Assembly (NCBI RefSeq): GCF_026212465.1 | Contig: NC_080057.1 | Coordinates: 15,800,487-15,864,486, forward strand | DNA: 64,000 nt | Source of the DNA: Amaranthus tricolor | Taxonomy: Eukaryota > Streptophyta > Magnoliopsida > Caryophyllales > Amaranthaceae | Direction: 5' to 3' | In this document: piece after piece, positions 23,447-34,634 of the stretch | Layout: each line of letters starts with the position of its first letter | Position numbering within the stretch: the first letter of the stretch is position 1 | Position numbers and translations under genes: made by a program | The notes under the pieces: generated by a model | What the model saw: only the letters and a program-made list of their open reading frames with translations | Databases searched by the model: none | Told to the model about the DNA's origin: nothing

Positions 23447-23864
23447 TGTTTCGGTATGAAAACAATAGGACCTTCGGCAGGCCCTTTTCGATGGGAGAAG
23501 ACTGATCTCGGTCTAAGTGAAGACTAGGTTGAGGATTTCCTGCAAAGCAAGCACACGTAAACTAGCCTCGAGGATTGTGCCGAGGAAGGCCCCTCTGATG
23601 CTAAAGTCAGTTTAGTGTATTGAGAGAGAAAGCTATGCAAGAGAATTAATTGTTTGAGGCTTGTATTGAATGAATGATAAATATGGCAATTGAAGGCTTT
23701 TATACCTTGCTCAAAATAGGTGAACTAGGCCACAAAGTCAGATGGGCTTGCCATGTTGACTGGGCTTGACTGACTTGGCATGCTTTGGAGAGTTGAACCT
23801 TACTTTTGGGCTTTTGTAATTAAAACAATTGGATTGGCCCAATTAAATAATTGAATTGGACTCA
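23447..23864 (-). repeat. 5' LTR of the Tat element
   Basis: 418 bp, TG...CA, matching 11396-11829 except for an indel and scattered substitutions. Being the right-hand copy of a minus-strand element it is the promoter-bearing LTR. Confidence 0.85.
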
Positions 23865-24239
23865 AAAATTTTTTATTAACTTTCACTTACACAAGTTAAA
23901 TTTCACCAAAGCAACTTTTTGAAAATGGCAAATCTAAGATTGATTGTGGTTATATCTGAAATTTGTGACGAAAGTACTTAACCACCAACGCTGAGATTGA
24001 AAGGTTGAATGGAAAAAACTTGTAGCGATGGAGGCGACCATAGTAAAGGAGGAGTCGATATGGCGGCAGCAATCAATAGTGAGGCGCCGCAACGATCGAT
24101 GGTGAGGTAGCAGCTGCAATAGTTGTTGAGGCGTCGATGACGATGGATCAGAGGTGGTGCTACCATAGTAGTGGTGACGATAGTTAAAGAATTAGAACAG
24201 CATCGTTTACGAGCAAGGGCAAAGTATGTTAGAAAGATT
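23865..24239. other. Spacer without recognised gene
   Basis: AT-rich, with a GGCG-containing middle (24020-24180) that has no conserved ORF. Nothing recognised. Confidence 0.4.
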
Positions 24240-25750
24240 TGAAATGACGTATATTCCCTGCCCACGGTCATATTTGTGCTTATTTTAGCTCTGCGGAGCT
24301 ATTTTTATTACTAATATGCATTTCTTACTCTTTTTGTAGAGTTGGTATTATTTTGCAGGAATCTACAGATTTATAATAATTCCCGAACTTATTGAGCCAT
24401 TACAAAGATATTGGAGTTTGATCGTATTTTATGACCGTATACTTAAAGCCCATGAACGAGTCAAACAAATTTAGTTCGGTGATCAAGGGCTCGATATGTG
24501 AAAAGGTCCAAGATTTTACAAGTTTTTATTACGAACCAATCAAGGAAAGAAATTGGGCCAAAAGCTTGAAGGGGTCTGAGCTTGCAAGTCCAAGATATAT
24601 TAAGAAGAAGGAAATTACAAACCAAGTAAAAAGGCCAAATATTATATCTGTTGGGCGTGGAATTAACGGGCCCGATCGGATGGCCCAATTCCCGATCAAT
24701 TACCATGCGTGATACTGCTGCCTCATTTGTTGGAGTTTTTATTATTATTGGACTTTGTTATAAAACTATAAAAATCCCATTAGTATAGACGTAGTACGAG
24801 GCTTTAGGGGTAGGGGTTAGAAAGTGAGTTGGAAGAAAACTTATTTTACTTTCTTATAAAAGGGCAGCAGTAGTATTAAGGGGGGACTCTTTACGTAGGT
24901 AGTGGGGATTAGTTGTTAGCTTAGTTTTTTATCATATATTATTTAGATTAGTTATTAAGATTTTGTCAGATGCTTTGTTTTTGTTTTGTTTTAGTTCATA
25001 CGTAACTTTTAGTTTTTCGTCATAATTATTCTCTTTATTTAATTATTATTTTTATTATGCTTTATTTAATTGTTTTCCTTAATTTCTTGTTCTTTCTTTT
25101 AATCATGCTTAGTTTAATCGCTTTGATTATTTTAGATTAAATTATGTTCGAGTAGTTTTATTCTAGGGTTGTGGGGATTCATGAATAATACGAAGGGGTA
25201 ATTTATTATTGTTGATTATTGATGATTGATTAATTTCCTATTGATTGATTTAATACTATTCAATTAGATTAGGCCTGGTTTAATTGCATGAGTTTTGCAT
25301 TATTGATTCGAGATTCGAGAGATGAGAATTGATGTTTAGGCTTAGTTTCAATAGGCGTGTTAATCTATAAATGGTTAAGTCAAGATTCGAGAGATGCGAT
25401 TTAATACCGGTAGATTAATATTTGATTATAATAAGTAGCGAAAGCCCTTTATAATCTGGTTAATTTATGCATTGATAATTGATTGTTATGTTTTACCCTG
25501 GAGTATTATTTATTGGTGAACCTATACCCTAGACCTTTTATTATTGACTATTCCTTTATTTAATTTTCTTAGTTTGATTATTAGTGTAATTCACACAATA
25601 CAAATTGGTTACTCGATAATTTAGATTACAATAATTGATTAGGAGTAAAAGAACATTGTTTCCCTGTGGATTCGACTCTACTTCCCTATTTACTTTAGCT
25701 AGAGGACTTAGGAATTACTTTTGAATAGGTGATACGACTTTAGCCTGTCA
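24240..25750 (+). repeat. 5' LTR of the Athila-type element
   Basis: Matches 28523-30046 with few differences from about 24253 on. It ends TTTAGCCTGTCA. A TATA-like TTATAAAAGGGCAGC lies at about 24855. A 93-codon ORF inside is duplicated in the other LTR and is not considered a gene. Confidence 0.85.
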
Positions 25751-25755
25751 AAATT

Positions 25756-25773
25756 TGGCGCCGTTGCCGGGGA
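25756..25773 (+). other. Primer binding site, tRNA-Asp type
   Basis: TGGCGCCGTTGCCGGGGA, five bases after the LTR end. It is complementary to the 3' end of plant tRNA-Asp, the primer used by Athila-type elements. Confidence 0.9.
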
Positions 25774-25828
25774 AACGGTTTTATTTGGAATGATTATTAG
25801 AGTCTAGATTTTTTTTTATTATTATGAG

Positions 25829-26290
25829 TTGAAAATATCCATGCTTACGCCACTACAAGAATTATATTCGTTTTATGCAGAACCTGACTACTGTTGTTGT
25901 CAATATCGTCTTTGTCATGAAAATCCTGAATGCTCTTATAGTGAGTTTTTCGTGCGTGCTCCGGATGATTTTAGAGTCTTTTCATTTACATATGATCATA
26001 TTCAGAAATGATTGGTGGAAAATGAGAGCTATTGGAAGGCTCTTGATGAAAAAGTCTATGGACACTATAATAATACGAATGTTATTGAGGATGAGGAACC
26101 ATCGGTTATAGAATTTGTGGTTGAAAATTCATTGGTTGACGAATCGGTGATTGATAAAACATTAGTTGTAGAAACGGTGGTTGAAAATTCCTTTGTTAAT
26201 GATGAGTTTATTCATGAGGGTAGAATATTCAAGTCATTATTTGATGATAAAGACAAAGACTACCTCCATGTTCGTTCTATTAGTGCTTAA
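25829..26290 (+). pseudogene. Short leader ORFs of the Athila-type element
   Basis: 60 codons from 25829 (MKISMLTPLQELYSFYAEPD...) followed by a stop and, in another frame, an acidic stretch to 26290 with repeated VVENS words (IEFVVENSLVDE, VETVVENSFVND). No domain recognised. Possibly the relic of an N-terminal gag leader. Confidence 0.35.
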
Positions 26291-26299
26291 TGAAATGTT

Positions 26300-28510
26300 T
26301 GCAGGAGCGTTTGATAAGTTACTCAAGGCGTTGAATTCTTCCAATTGAGGAGGGATGGAGTACGGTCGAACGGGACCTTGATAAACTAGCGCTTTGCGGG
26401 AGGCAACCCGTATTTTATTGTTTTTTATTTTTTTTCTTTTTTTTGTGTTTCGTTTGTTTTATTTTAGAGTGGTAAGGAGAGCATATCTTATGCTTGTGGG
26501 AGTTTCTATTTGTGTAGGTTTTGATCTAGAAAGGTGTCGATTTAAAAGGAGAAGAATGATCGGGCGCGCGTATGGATCAACAAAACTGCTCAAGTTCGAC
26601 AAGTTGTAACTTTTACGTTTCTTATCGGATTTTTTCGTGTGACCTATCGTTGGAAAGCTCTTAAAGTCTGCTTTCCAACCCAATTGGAATCACTGCATTA
26701 TCATTTATACATCAAAAGTTATGATCAGAATAGTGCACATGACTTAATTTTTATCTTTTTCCCACTAACACTTTGTTTCATTCTTGCCCAAATTTGTTCC
26801 AAAGAGATGCATTGCAATCCACGAGGCATTGGTGACATTGATGTGGTGATGATGATGAGTAGTAGTCACCTTGACAACTAACTTCCCTTTTAAGACAATG
26901 AGGACATTGTCTGATTTTAGCTTGGCGGAGATTTTTGGATTGAGGTATCTTTCTTTTCTCTCTTTTTGTTTTTGATGTGTTTAGTTTAGATTTATTGCTT
27001 TCTAGGGTAGATTTCATTGCTTTAAAAATAAAAAAATAAAAAAGAAAAATAAATCCAAAAATACGTTCCAATGAATAATAAATCATGCTTCCCTGTGCCC
27101 CATACATGAAATATTGTTTTGATTCTTGGTATATGATGACGAGTACTGTGGATAGGTTAGCCATGATTTAATGTTTAATTGCTTGGATGCCCTAACATGA
27201 GTCAATTTTGTCCAACTGCTTGTGAATATAGTGCTTGACTAGTTGATTTGGTTAGGTATGTGTGTTAGTTCCTGGTATGTCAATAAAGTTGAGTATGGTT
27301 TATAACTTTGAGTAATATTTGTATGACTCATTATTATGCACATTGAGGAGGACGAAGACATTTGTTCTCTTAGGTAGCCTTCAGATGATTTTAGATACAT
27401 TTGTTCCCTTCTTGCTACCCATGTTGTTGCTTGTGCCCTTTCATTGTTTATTAGCCACCTTACAAGCCTATTTTGCCCCATTGGTTACTAGTCCCAAGCT
27501 TGTCTTGGGGGAGCTAATAGTGAGTGAGGTGAGGGAGTTGTAGTGTGCACTTAATTTGCACAAATTTGGGTGGATTTGAGAAGTTATTTGTTTGTTCTTA
27601 TTTTTGTGGATTGGAAAAAAAAAAAGATTGACAAATTGTTCAAAGTTGAAAAAAAATTCCAATGTGAGATAAAAAGGAAAAAAAAAGAGCAAAAGAAAAA
27701 AAAAATTGTTTCAATGTTCAAATGTTCTTAGTGAAGGTGGATCAAAAGAAAAGAAAAAGAGAAGAAAAAAAAAATCAAATTGAAAAAAAATAGAGTTCAA
27801 AGTTTGTTTGTTCACGCAAGTTTTATAGTGTTATATTTGTATATATGAGTAAATTGTAATTGTTGGGTATTTTTAATATAATTGGTTGTTTGGTGAATTT
27901 TTGGTAGTGTTGGGTTGTGTTGGAGATGATTGGTCATTATTTATTTTTGACCTTGGTTATATTTATTATTGGTTATATTTATTAGGATTTTGGCTTGCTT
28001 AAGCATGGCTTTACTCTCACGTTTTCCCAAATACTTCCTACCCTTTACCTAAGCCTTACATTAGAAGCTTTGAAGACCTTCCGACCTTTGTGCATAGAGT
28101 TGTGTGAATGTGAAATTAGTTGTTTATCAATGCAAAGAATGATTTGATATATTTCGAGTCGACTGCTAGGTTGAGTGCTTGTTTTCTTAAACACACGAGT
28201 GCTGTGAGTTTGGGAGGGCAATGTTCACATTTAAAGGGGTTGGATGGAAAGCGATCGAGTACATCTTTTACTCGCCACATAAAAGAGCAAAGAGTGTGTG
28301 AGCACTAGTCTTGAACTCCATATACACTTGTGGTTCGCTCTACTTGACAATTGTTAGGGAAGATGAGTACTTGGATGGATTTGATTGGTTGACTTTGATG
28401 CATATTTGTTGGATTTTCCTTGAATCGATTATGCTTGATTTAAATTATTTTTGGGGTGAAGTTTTGGTTTATTTATTCATTGCTTTGCTTAAGCACAAGC
28501 AAAGGTATGG
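26300..28510 (+). other. Non-coding internal region of the Athila-type element
   Basis: Contains the untranslated block typical of these elements and long A-rich stretches (27610-27800). From about 26885 to 28510 it is collinear with 32255-34620 of the second Athila copy, apart from an insertion there. ORFs are short and not conserved between the copies. Confidence 0.6.
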
Positions 28511-28522
28511 CTTGGGGGAGTT
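28511..28522 (+). other. Polypurine tract of the Athila-type element
   Basis: CTTGGGGGAGTT immediately precedes the TGATAAGTC start of the 3' LTR. The second copy has GCTTGGGAGAGTT at the equivalent place (34622-34634). Confidence 0.75.
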
Positions 28523-30046
28523 TGATAAGTCTATTTTATATATATTTTTATTCCCCGCCCACGGTCATATTTGTGCTTATTTTAGCTCTGCGGAGCTATT
28601 TTTATTACTAATATACTTTTTCTAGTCTTTTTGTAGAGTTAGTATTATTTTGCAGGAATCTACAGATTTATAATAATTCCCGAGCTTATTGAGCCACTAC
28701 AAATATATTGGAGTATGATCGTATTTTATGACTGTATACTTAAAGCCCAGACCGAGTCAAAGAAATTTAGTTCGGTGATCAAGGGCTCGATATGTGAGAA
28801 GGTCCAAGATTTTACAAGTTTTTATTACGAACCAATCAAGGAAAGAAATTGGGCCAAAAGCTTGAAGGGGTCTGAGCTTGCAAGTCCAAGATATATTAAG
28901 AAGAAGGAAATTACAGACCAAGTAAAAAGGCCAAATATTATATCTGTTGGGCGTGGAATTAACGGGCCCGATCGGATGGCCCAATTCCCGATCAATTACC
29001 ATGCGTGATACTGCTGCCTCATTTGTTGGAGTTTTTATTATTATTGGACTTTGTTATAAAACTATAGAAATCCCACTAGTGTAGACGTAGTACGGGGCTT
29101 TAGGGGTAGGGGTTAGAAGTTGAGTTGGAATAAAACTTCTTTTACTTTCTTATAAAAGGGCAGCAGTAGTATTAAGGGGGGACTCTTTACTTAGGTAGTG
29201 GGGATTAGTTGTTAGCTTAGTTTTTATCATATATTATTTAGATTAGTTATTAAGATTTTGTCAGATGCTTTGTTTTTGTCTTGTTTTAGTTCATACGTAA
29301 CTTTTAGTTTTTCGTCATTATTATTCTCTTTATTTAATTATTATTTTTATTATGCTTTATTTAATTGTTTTCCTTAATTTCTTGTTCTTTCTTTTAATCA
29401 TGCTTAGTTTAATCGCTTTGATTATTTTAGATTTAATTATGTTCGAGTAGTTTTATTCTAGGGTTTTGGGGATCCATGAATAATACGAAGGGGTAATTTA
29501 ATATTGTTGATTATTGATGATTGATTAATTTCCTATTGATTGATTTAATACTATGCAATTAGATTAGGCCTGGTTTAATTGCATGAGTTTTGCAATATTG
29601 ATTCGAGATTCGAGAGATGAGAATTGATGTTTAGGCTTAGTTTCAATAGGTGTGTTAATCTATAAATGGTTAAGTCAAGATCTGAGAGATGCGATTTAAT
29701 ACCGGTAGATTAATTATGTGATTATAATACGTAGCGAAAGCCATTTATAATCTGGTTAATTTATGCATTGATAATTAATTGTTATGTTTTACCCTGGAGT
29801 ATTATTTATTGGTGAACCTATACCCTAGACCTTTTATTATTGATTATTCCTTCATTTAATTTTCTTAGTTTAATTATTAGTGTAATTCACACAATACAAA
29901 TTGGTTACTCGATAATTTAGATTACAATAATTGATTAGGAGTAAAAGAACATTGTGTCCCTGTGAATTCAACCCTATTTCCCTATCTACTTTAGCCAGAG
30001 GACTTAGGAATTACTTTTGATTAGGTGATACGACTTTAGCCTGTCA
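28523..30046 (+). repeat. 3' LTR of the Athila-type element
   Basis: 1524 bp, TGATAAGTC...GCCTGTCA. Near-identical to the left LTR, pointing to fairly recent insertion. Confidence 0.85.
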
Positions 30047-30582
30047 CTAGGATTTGGATCACATCCAAATTCAAATCCGTTTAATTTCCAAACATGTAGT
30101 TTTTGTCAATTCCATCATTTCAAATGAAATGATTGTATCCAAAGATAGCATAATTTATACCAAACATCCCCTTAAAGTGGTCCAAACCTCTTACAACACC
30201 CCTTGATAATCTTTGTTGAGATTCCACAAAATAGTGTACATTTACACTTTTCACGTTTGCCAAATGTACATTTTGTGTTTTCAATACCTATAATCACACA
30301 TGCAAAAGAACTTATAATTACACAAACATAAAAACTATAATGATTGAATATTAATAACGTACTTAATAAGACAAATTATATATGACCTCACATGACTATA
30401 TTTTTTTTCTTACATATTGAGAAATTAAAAAAATTCTCTTAACTTGTGAGTTGTGAACACTGACAAAAATTCTATTGTCCTTGTTTTGTCAAACGAAGGG
30501 AGTAAACAAAAACGATATTAATGACAATAAGTGGTAAAAGAAATTAAATTGAAACTTTAAATGCCGCTAATGATAACGGCCA
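30047..30582. other. AT-rich spacer
   Basis: No gene seen. The first 130 bp resemble 11075-11180. Confidence 0.4.
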
Positions 30583-30720
30583 AGAGATACATTTATTTAG
30601 CTAACAAGATCTTCTCAAATGTCATCAAGCAACTAGATACACTAGCATAGTAGAGATACATCTATTTAGCTAACAAGATCTTCTCGAATGTCATCAAGCA
30701 ACTAGATACACTAGTATAGT
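30583..30720. repeat. Tandem duplication, 69 bp period
   Basis: AGAGATACATTTATTTAGCT begins one copy at 30583 and AGAGATACATCTATTTAGCT the next at 30652; they differ at only a few positions. Confidence 0.9.
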
Positions 30721-31104
30721 AGAGCAAGTCTCAAAAAACTCTATAAGCTCAGGATTATTGGGTTTCAGATGAAAGACACCATCATCATTCTTCTTCTTTT
30801 GTTTCATCTCATGAACGTAGGCCTGTAACTTGTCTACCATAGGCCAAGGTCCCACCACCTCATTGACAAGATCGAACTCTCGAGGTACAAGATACCAATT
30901 GTCAGGTCGCATTGAAGTCTTGCCTTTGTAAAACTTGTAATATCTGTCCATCCAAACAAACATATGACTCCAAATTAGATCATACGACAAAATATGAAAC
31001 CTAATACTCCGTGAGAAAATTGGAGTAATTGTTTTGCGATGAGTAGCTAGCTCCGTGAGAAACAATTGGAGAAGCACAAATTTCATGCCTGCCCCTAGAA
31101 ACAC
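30694..31104 (-). CDS. Coding-like fragment of unknown function
   Basis: A minus-strand island with balanced composition. The most protein-like part is 30720-30945: YYKFYKGKTSMRPDNWYLVP, REFDLVNEVVGPWPMVDKLQ, then EMKQKKKNDDGVFHLKPNNP and ELIEFFETC. An acceptor-like GGACAG precedes ATATTACAAG, so this may be an exon rather than a complete ORF from the ATG at 31104. I do not recognise the family. Its stop lies inside the 69 bp duplication. Confidence 0.35.
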   Translation of the reverse strand: MFLGAGMKFVLLQLFLTELATHRKTITPIFSRSIRFHILSYDLIWSHMFVWMDRYYKFYKGKTSMRPDNWYLVPREFDLVNEVVGPWPMVDKLQAYVHEMKQKKKNDDGVFHLKPNNPELIEFFETCSTILVYLVA

Positions 31105-31331
31105 TCTTGGGCTTTCTATGGATAATAATAGTTTCTACTTTTCAGATGACTCATATTTGGCAAAGTTTGTTTTGAAGTTGTAATGGAAACTTGGCCAAAC
31201 AAAGCCCCTTCATGTAAATAAGTAAATATCATCAGTTCTAATGAGCAATACAGACAACAATAACCAGTTCAATGAAATAAATTCAATAAAACAGAAGTTG
31301 AATAGCCAGCAATAACTAGTTTCATAAAATA

Positions 31332-31905
31332 AGGGGGCTGTTTAGTTAAGGGTATTCAGCAAAGGGAAAGAGAAACAACACTGTTCTTTCCATTAGGAAG
31401 TGTTTGGTTGTACATTTTGTTCATTCCCTTTCAGCTTTTTCCTTTATTGAGTTCCCCAAAACACCTCTATCCTCATTCCCTCCTACATTTGGATTCCCCC
31501 ATATTCTTCTTCTTCTTCATCATCCACCTTGACCTCCTTTGACCAATGTTCCACCACTACCACAACCAGCACCTTGTCCCCAACCTCCACTAGAAACACC
31601 ACCACCCTTGTAATCCTACCTCCACCATCACCATTAACAACCTTCTACCACCACCAACACTAACAAAAGCACCCCAAAAAAATCACCATAAAGAAAAGAC
31701 CAAAACAAATCTCACCATTGCATCCAACCACTAAACCAATGATTCCATACCTCACGGCTACCATAACTCCAAAATTCAACAACCCCTAACAAATATAACC
31801 CAATTAAGCTAAATCTTCTTCTACAACCATAAACACCTTTAAAGCGAGAGAAGATACAAATCCATGTGAAATCTGCTTTTTATGGTCTAATTCAAGCATA
31901 ATAAG
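31332..31905. mobile_element. Fragment of a foldback-type repeat (GGGGCTGTTTRGTT end)
   Basis: Starts AAGGGGGCTGTTTAGTTAAG and continues into CCACCACC-rich DNA and a GCTTTTTATGGT word, then stops where the second Athila copy begins. A relative truncated at its other end lies at 52075-52985 and ends in the inverse of the same motif. Confidence 0.45.
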
Positions 31906-31910
31906 CCTAA

Positions 31911-32237
31911 ATGGATGGCTCTCTTGATAAGAGATTAGGGTACGTTGAGAGGAACCAAGGTAGGGCCCTCTTTCCCATGTATGATGACTATGCTCGTCGG
32001 GGTGCTATTCCCGACGATGTTGTTTACCCTGACTGGTACCAGCCACCACCTCAGGGATATGTAGATCCCACCTCCCATGGCATTTACAGTGACTATTCCG
32101 CATCTGCTGGCTATGGCCGAAACTCTCCTTTTGGTGGGATGGGGGGGAATGTTAACCCTCATTATTTTGGTGGTAGTTCTTCTGGTGGTGCAGGTGGTAG
32201 TGGAGGTGGTGCGATGGATGAGGATGATGATGATTAG
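31911..32237 (+). pseudogene. Gly/Asp-rich ORF at the 5' edge of the second Athila copy
   Basis: 108 codons: YVERNQGRALFPMYDDYARR near the start, a proline/tyrosine middle (PDWYQPPPQGYVDP), then a Gly-rich tail ending MDEDDDD. Placed just upstream of the conserved non-coding block, so probably the C-terminal remnant of an Athila ORF. No domain recognised. Confidence 0.35.
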
Positions 32238-33356
32238 GCATGCTGGGCTAATTCCCAAGTCAATGAGGACATTGTCTAATTTTGGCTTAGGGAGATTTTT
32301 GGATATTGGTATTTCTCTCTTCTCTTTCTTTTTGTTTTTGATGTGTATAGTTTAGTTTTTTTGCTTTCTAGGTTAGATTTTATTGCTTTGAAAAAAATTT
32401 TAAAAAATACAAAATTATTATCCAATGAATGATAAATCATGCTTCCCTGTGCCCCATACATGAAAATTTTTCGAAATTGTTTTGATTCTTGGTATATGAT
32501 GATGAGTATTGTGGATAGGTTAGCCATGATTTGATGTTTGATTGCTTGGATGTCTTAACATGAGTCAATTTTGCCCAACTACTTGTGAATATAGTGCTTG
32601 ACTAGTTGATTTGGTTAGGAATGTGTGTTAGTTCCTGGTATGTCAATGAAATTGAGTATTGGTTGCAACTTCGAGTAATGGTTGTATGACTCATTATTAT
32701 GCACATCGAGGAAGACGAAGGCATTTGTTCTCTTAGGTAGCCTTCAGATGATTTTAGATACATTTGTTCCCTTCTTGCTACCCATGTTGTTGCTTATGCC
32801 CTTTCATTGTTTATTTAGCCACATTAGTGAGTGAGGTGAGGGAGTTGGAGTGTACACTTAATTTGCACAATGTGGGTGGATTTGAGAAGTTATTTATTTG
32901 TTCTTATTTTTGTGGATTGAAAAAAATTGAGAAATTGTTGTTCAAAGTTGAAAAAATTCCAATGTGAGATAAAAAGAAAAAAAAAAGAGCAAAAGAAAAA
33001 AATGGTTTCAATGTTCAAATATTCTAAGTGAAGGTTGATCAAAAGAAAAAAAAAGAAGAAAAAAATCAAATTCAGAAAAAAAAAAAAAAAAAAAAAAGAG
33101 TTCAAAGTTTATTTATTCACCCAAGTTCTATAGTGTTATATTTTGTATATATGAGTGAAGTTGTAAGTATTGAAAATGTGTGAAATATTGGTTTGGTTGT
33201 TTGGTGAATTTTTGGTAGAGTTGAGTTGTGTTGGAGATGATTTGGTCATTATTTAATTTTGACCTTGGTTTTATTTATCAGGATTTTGGCTCCCTTAAGC
33301 ATGGCTTTACTCTCATGTTTTCCCAAATTTATCCTACCTTTTTACCCTAAGCCTTA

Positions 33357-34215
33357 TGAAAGGCGTGTCGCGCACCTAGCAAAAATAACCTAACTATTCC
33401 TTCTACTTATGTAGTCGGGCAAGCAAGGGTCGAATCCCAAGAGACTAACTGGTTCAAAGTGGTTGTATTGACTTTAATTAGAGCTAAGCAAGTAAACAAA
33501 ATAAGAGGAGATTGATGTAAACTAAATAACTAAAGCAATTGAAACTAATAGGAAATATCAACGATTAAAAGCAATTCTAGGCTTAAGAATTCCCACTAAC
33601 ATGAATTAATTCGGCAAGCAATTCCCTTTTCCCTTGATCAATTAACCAACAATTCATAGGATGGGAGCACCCTAAAAAAATACTAGTGATTTCTTTCGAT
33701 CAATCAAAAGCTTCCTTAACAAAGCAATCCTACCTATTTTCATGGATTCAAGCGATTTAAGGACTTTAAGCATAGCATTCCTTAAATCCTAACAAATTTC
33801 ACCATCAACTTTCGTGATGATTTCCTTTATCTCAATTTAGAGTTCTAAATTCAATCAAGAATCAACTTTCGTTGTAAACCTAATCACATTCATCCAATAT
33901 TATTTCTAATCAAAGAATGATAATAAAACCAACTCTAAATTGAATGAATTGTAAATTAATCAAGGTTGCGAATTGGGAATTCAATTGCAAATTAATCCAT
34001 ATAAGGGTTCATCTAATCCCTAGAATTTGGGGAAACTACTCACACATAATTGTTGAATAAACAAAACAAATATTGAAAGAAAGCATGATTAATAACAATA
34101 AAAAGAAAATAAAGATGAGAAGATATTACTTGAATTGATGAAATTGTCAAATCAATGTTGCAAAAATCAAAGTAGAGAATTGTGTGCCAAAAGAAAACTA
34201 AGGAGAACTAAGCCT
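33357..34215 (-). mobile_element. Reverse-oriented LTR-like insertion
   Basis: Interrupts the collinearity between the two Athila copies; about 60 bp present in the first copy (28052-28112) are missing here. On the minus strand it reads like a divergent Athila-style LTR (GTGTGAGTAGTTTCCCC then ATTCTAGGGATTAG; TTGGGATTCGACCCTTGC near its end) and ends in CA at 33357. The outer right limit is uncertain. Confidence 0.5.
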
Positions 34216-34634
34216 TTTTAATGTGAAATTAGTTGTTTATTAATGCAAAGAATGATTTGACATATTTCGAGTCGACTACTAGGTTGAGTGCATGTCTTTT
34301 TAAACACACGAGTTCGTGAGTTGGGAGGGCATTGTTTTCATATAAAGGGGTGGATGGAGAGCGAACGAGTACATCTTTTACTCGCCACATCAATGAGAGT
34401 TGAGTGTGTGAGCACTAGTCTTGAATTCTAAATGCTCTTGTGGTTTGCTCTATTTGACAATTGTTAGGAAGGAGAGTTGGACGAATTTGATTGGTTGGTT
34501 TTGATGCATCCTTGTTGGATTTGCCTTGAATTAGTATGCTTGGTTTAGATTATTTTTGGGGTGAAGTATGTTTTGTCTGTTCATTGATGAGCTCTTTGCT
34601 TTGGGACAAGCAAAGGTTTGGCTTGGGAGAGTTT

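Larger units (their letters stand above)
11396..23864 (-). mobile_element. Near-complete Ty3/gypsy retrotransposon, Tat lineage, with antisense ORF
   Basis: A 12.5 kb minus-strand element bounded by two LTRs, each starting TGTTTCGRTATGAAAAC on the plus strand. From right to left: 5' LTR, primer site, gag, protease, RT, RNase H, second RNase H, integrase, a 3' region with tandem repeats and an antisense ORF, polypurine tract, 3' LTR. Both outer flanks carry AAAATT, a possible target duplication offset by one base. Stops and shifts occur in every domain. A CACTA element (19795-21169) is nested in it. Confidence 0.9.
24240..30046 (+). mobile_element. Athila-type Ty3/gypsy element with almost no coding capacity
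   Basis: Two directly repeated LTRs of about 1.5 kb flank a 2.8 kb internal region. A tRNA-Asp-type primer site follows the left LTR and a polypurine tract precedes the right one. No gag-pol domain was recognised, so this is a non-autonomous (LARD-like) derivative. The internal sequence contains GCGGGAGGCAACCCG near 26395, a motif of Athila untranslated regions. The first about 13-25 bp of the left LTR differ from the right copy. Target duplication not evident. Confidence 0.8.

Noticed and set aside
24431..24712. 93-codon ORF repeated at 28715-29008
   Set aside because: Lies within the LTRs; its repetition reflects the LTR pair, with no domain.
32890..33105. Phe-rich minus-strand ORF in the second Athila copy
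   Set aside because: Reading of the poly-A-rich untranslated block.
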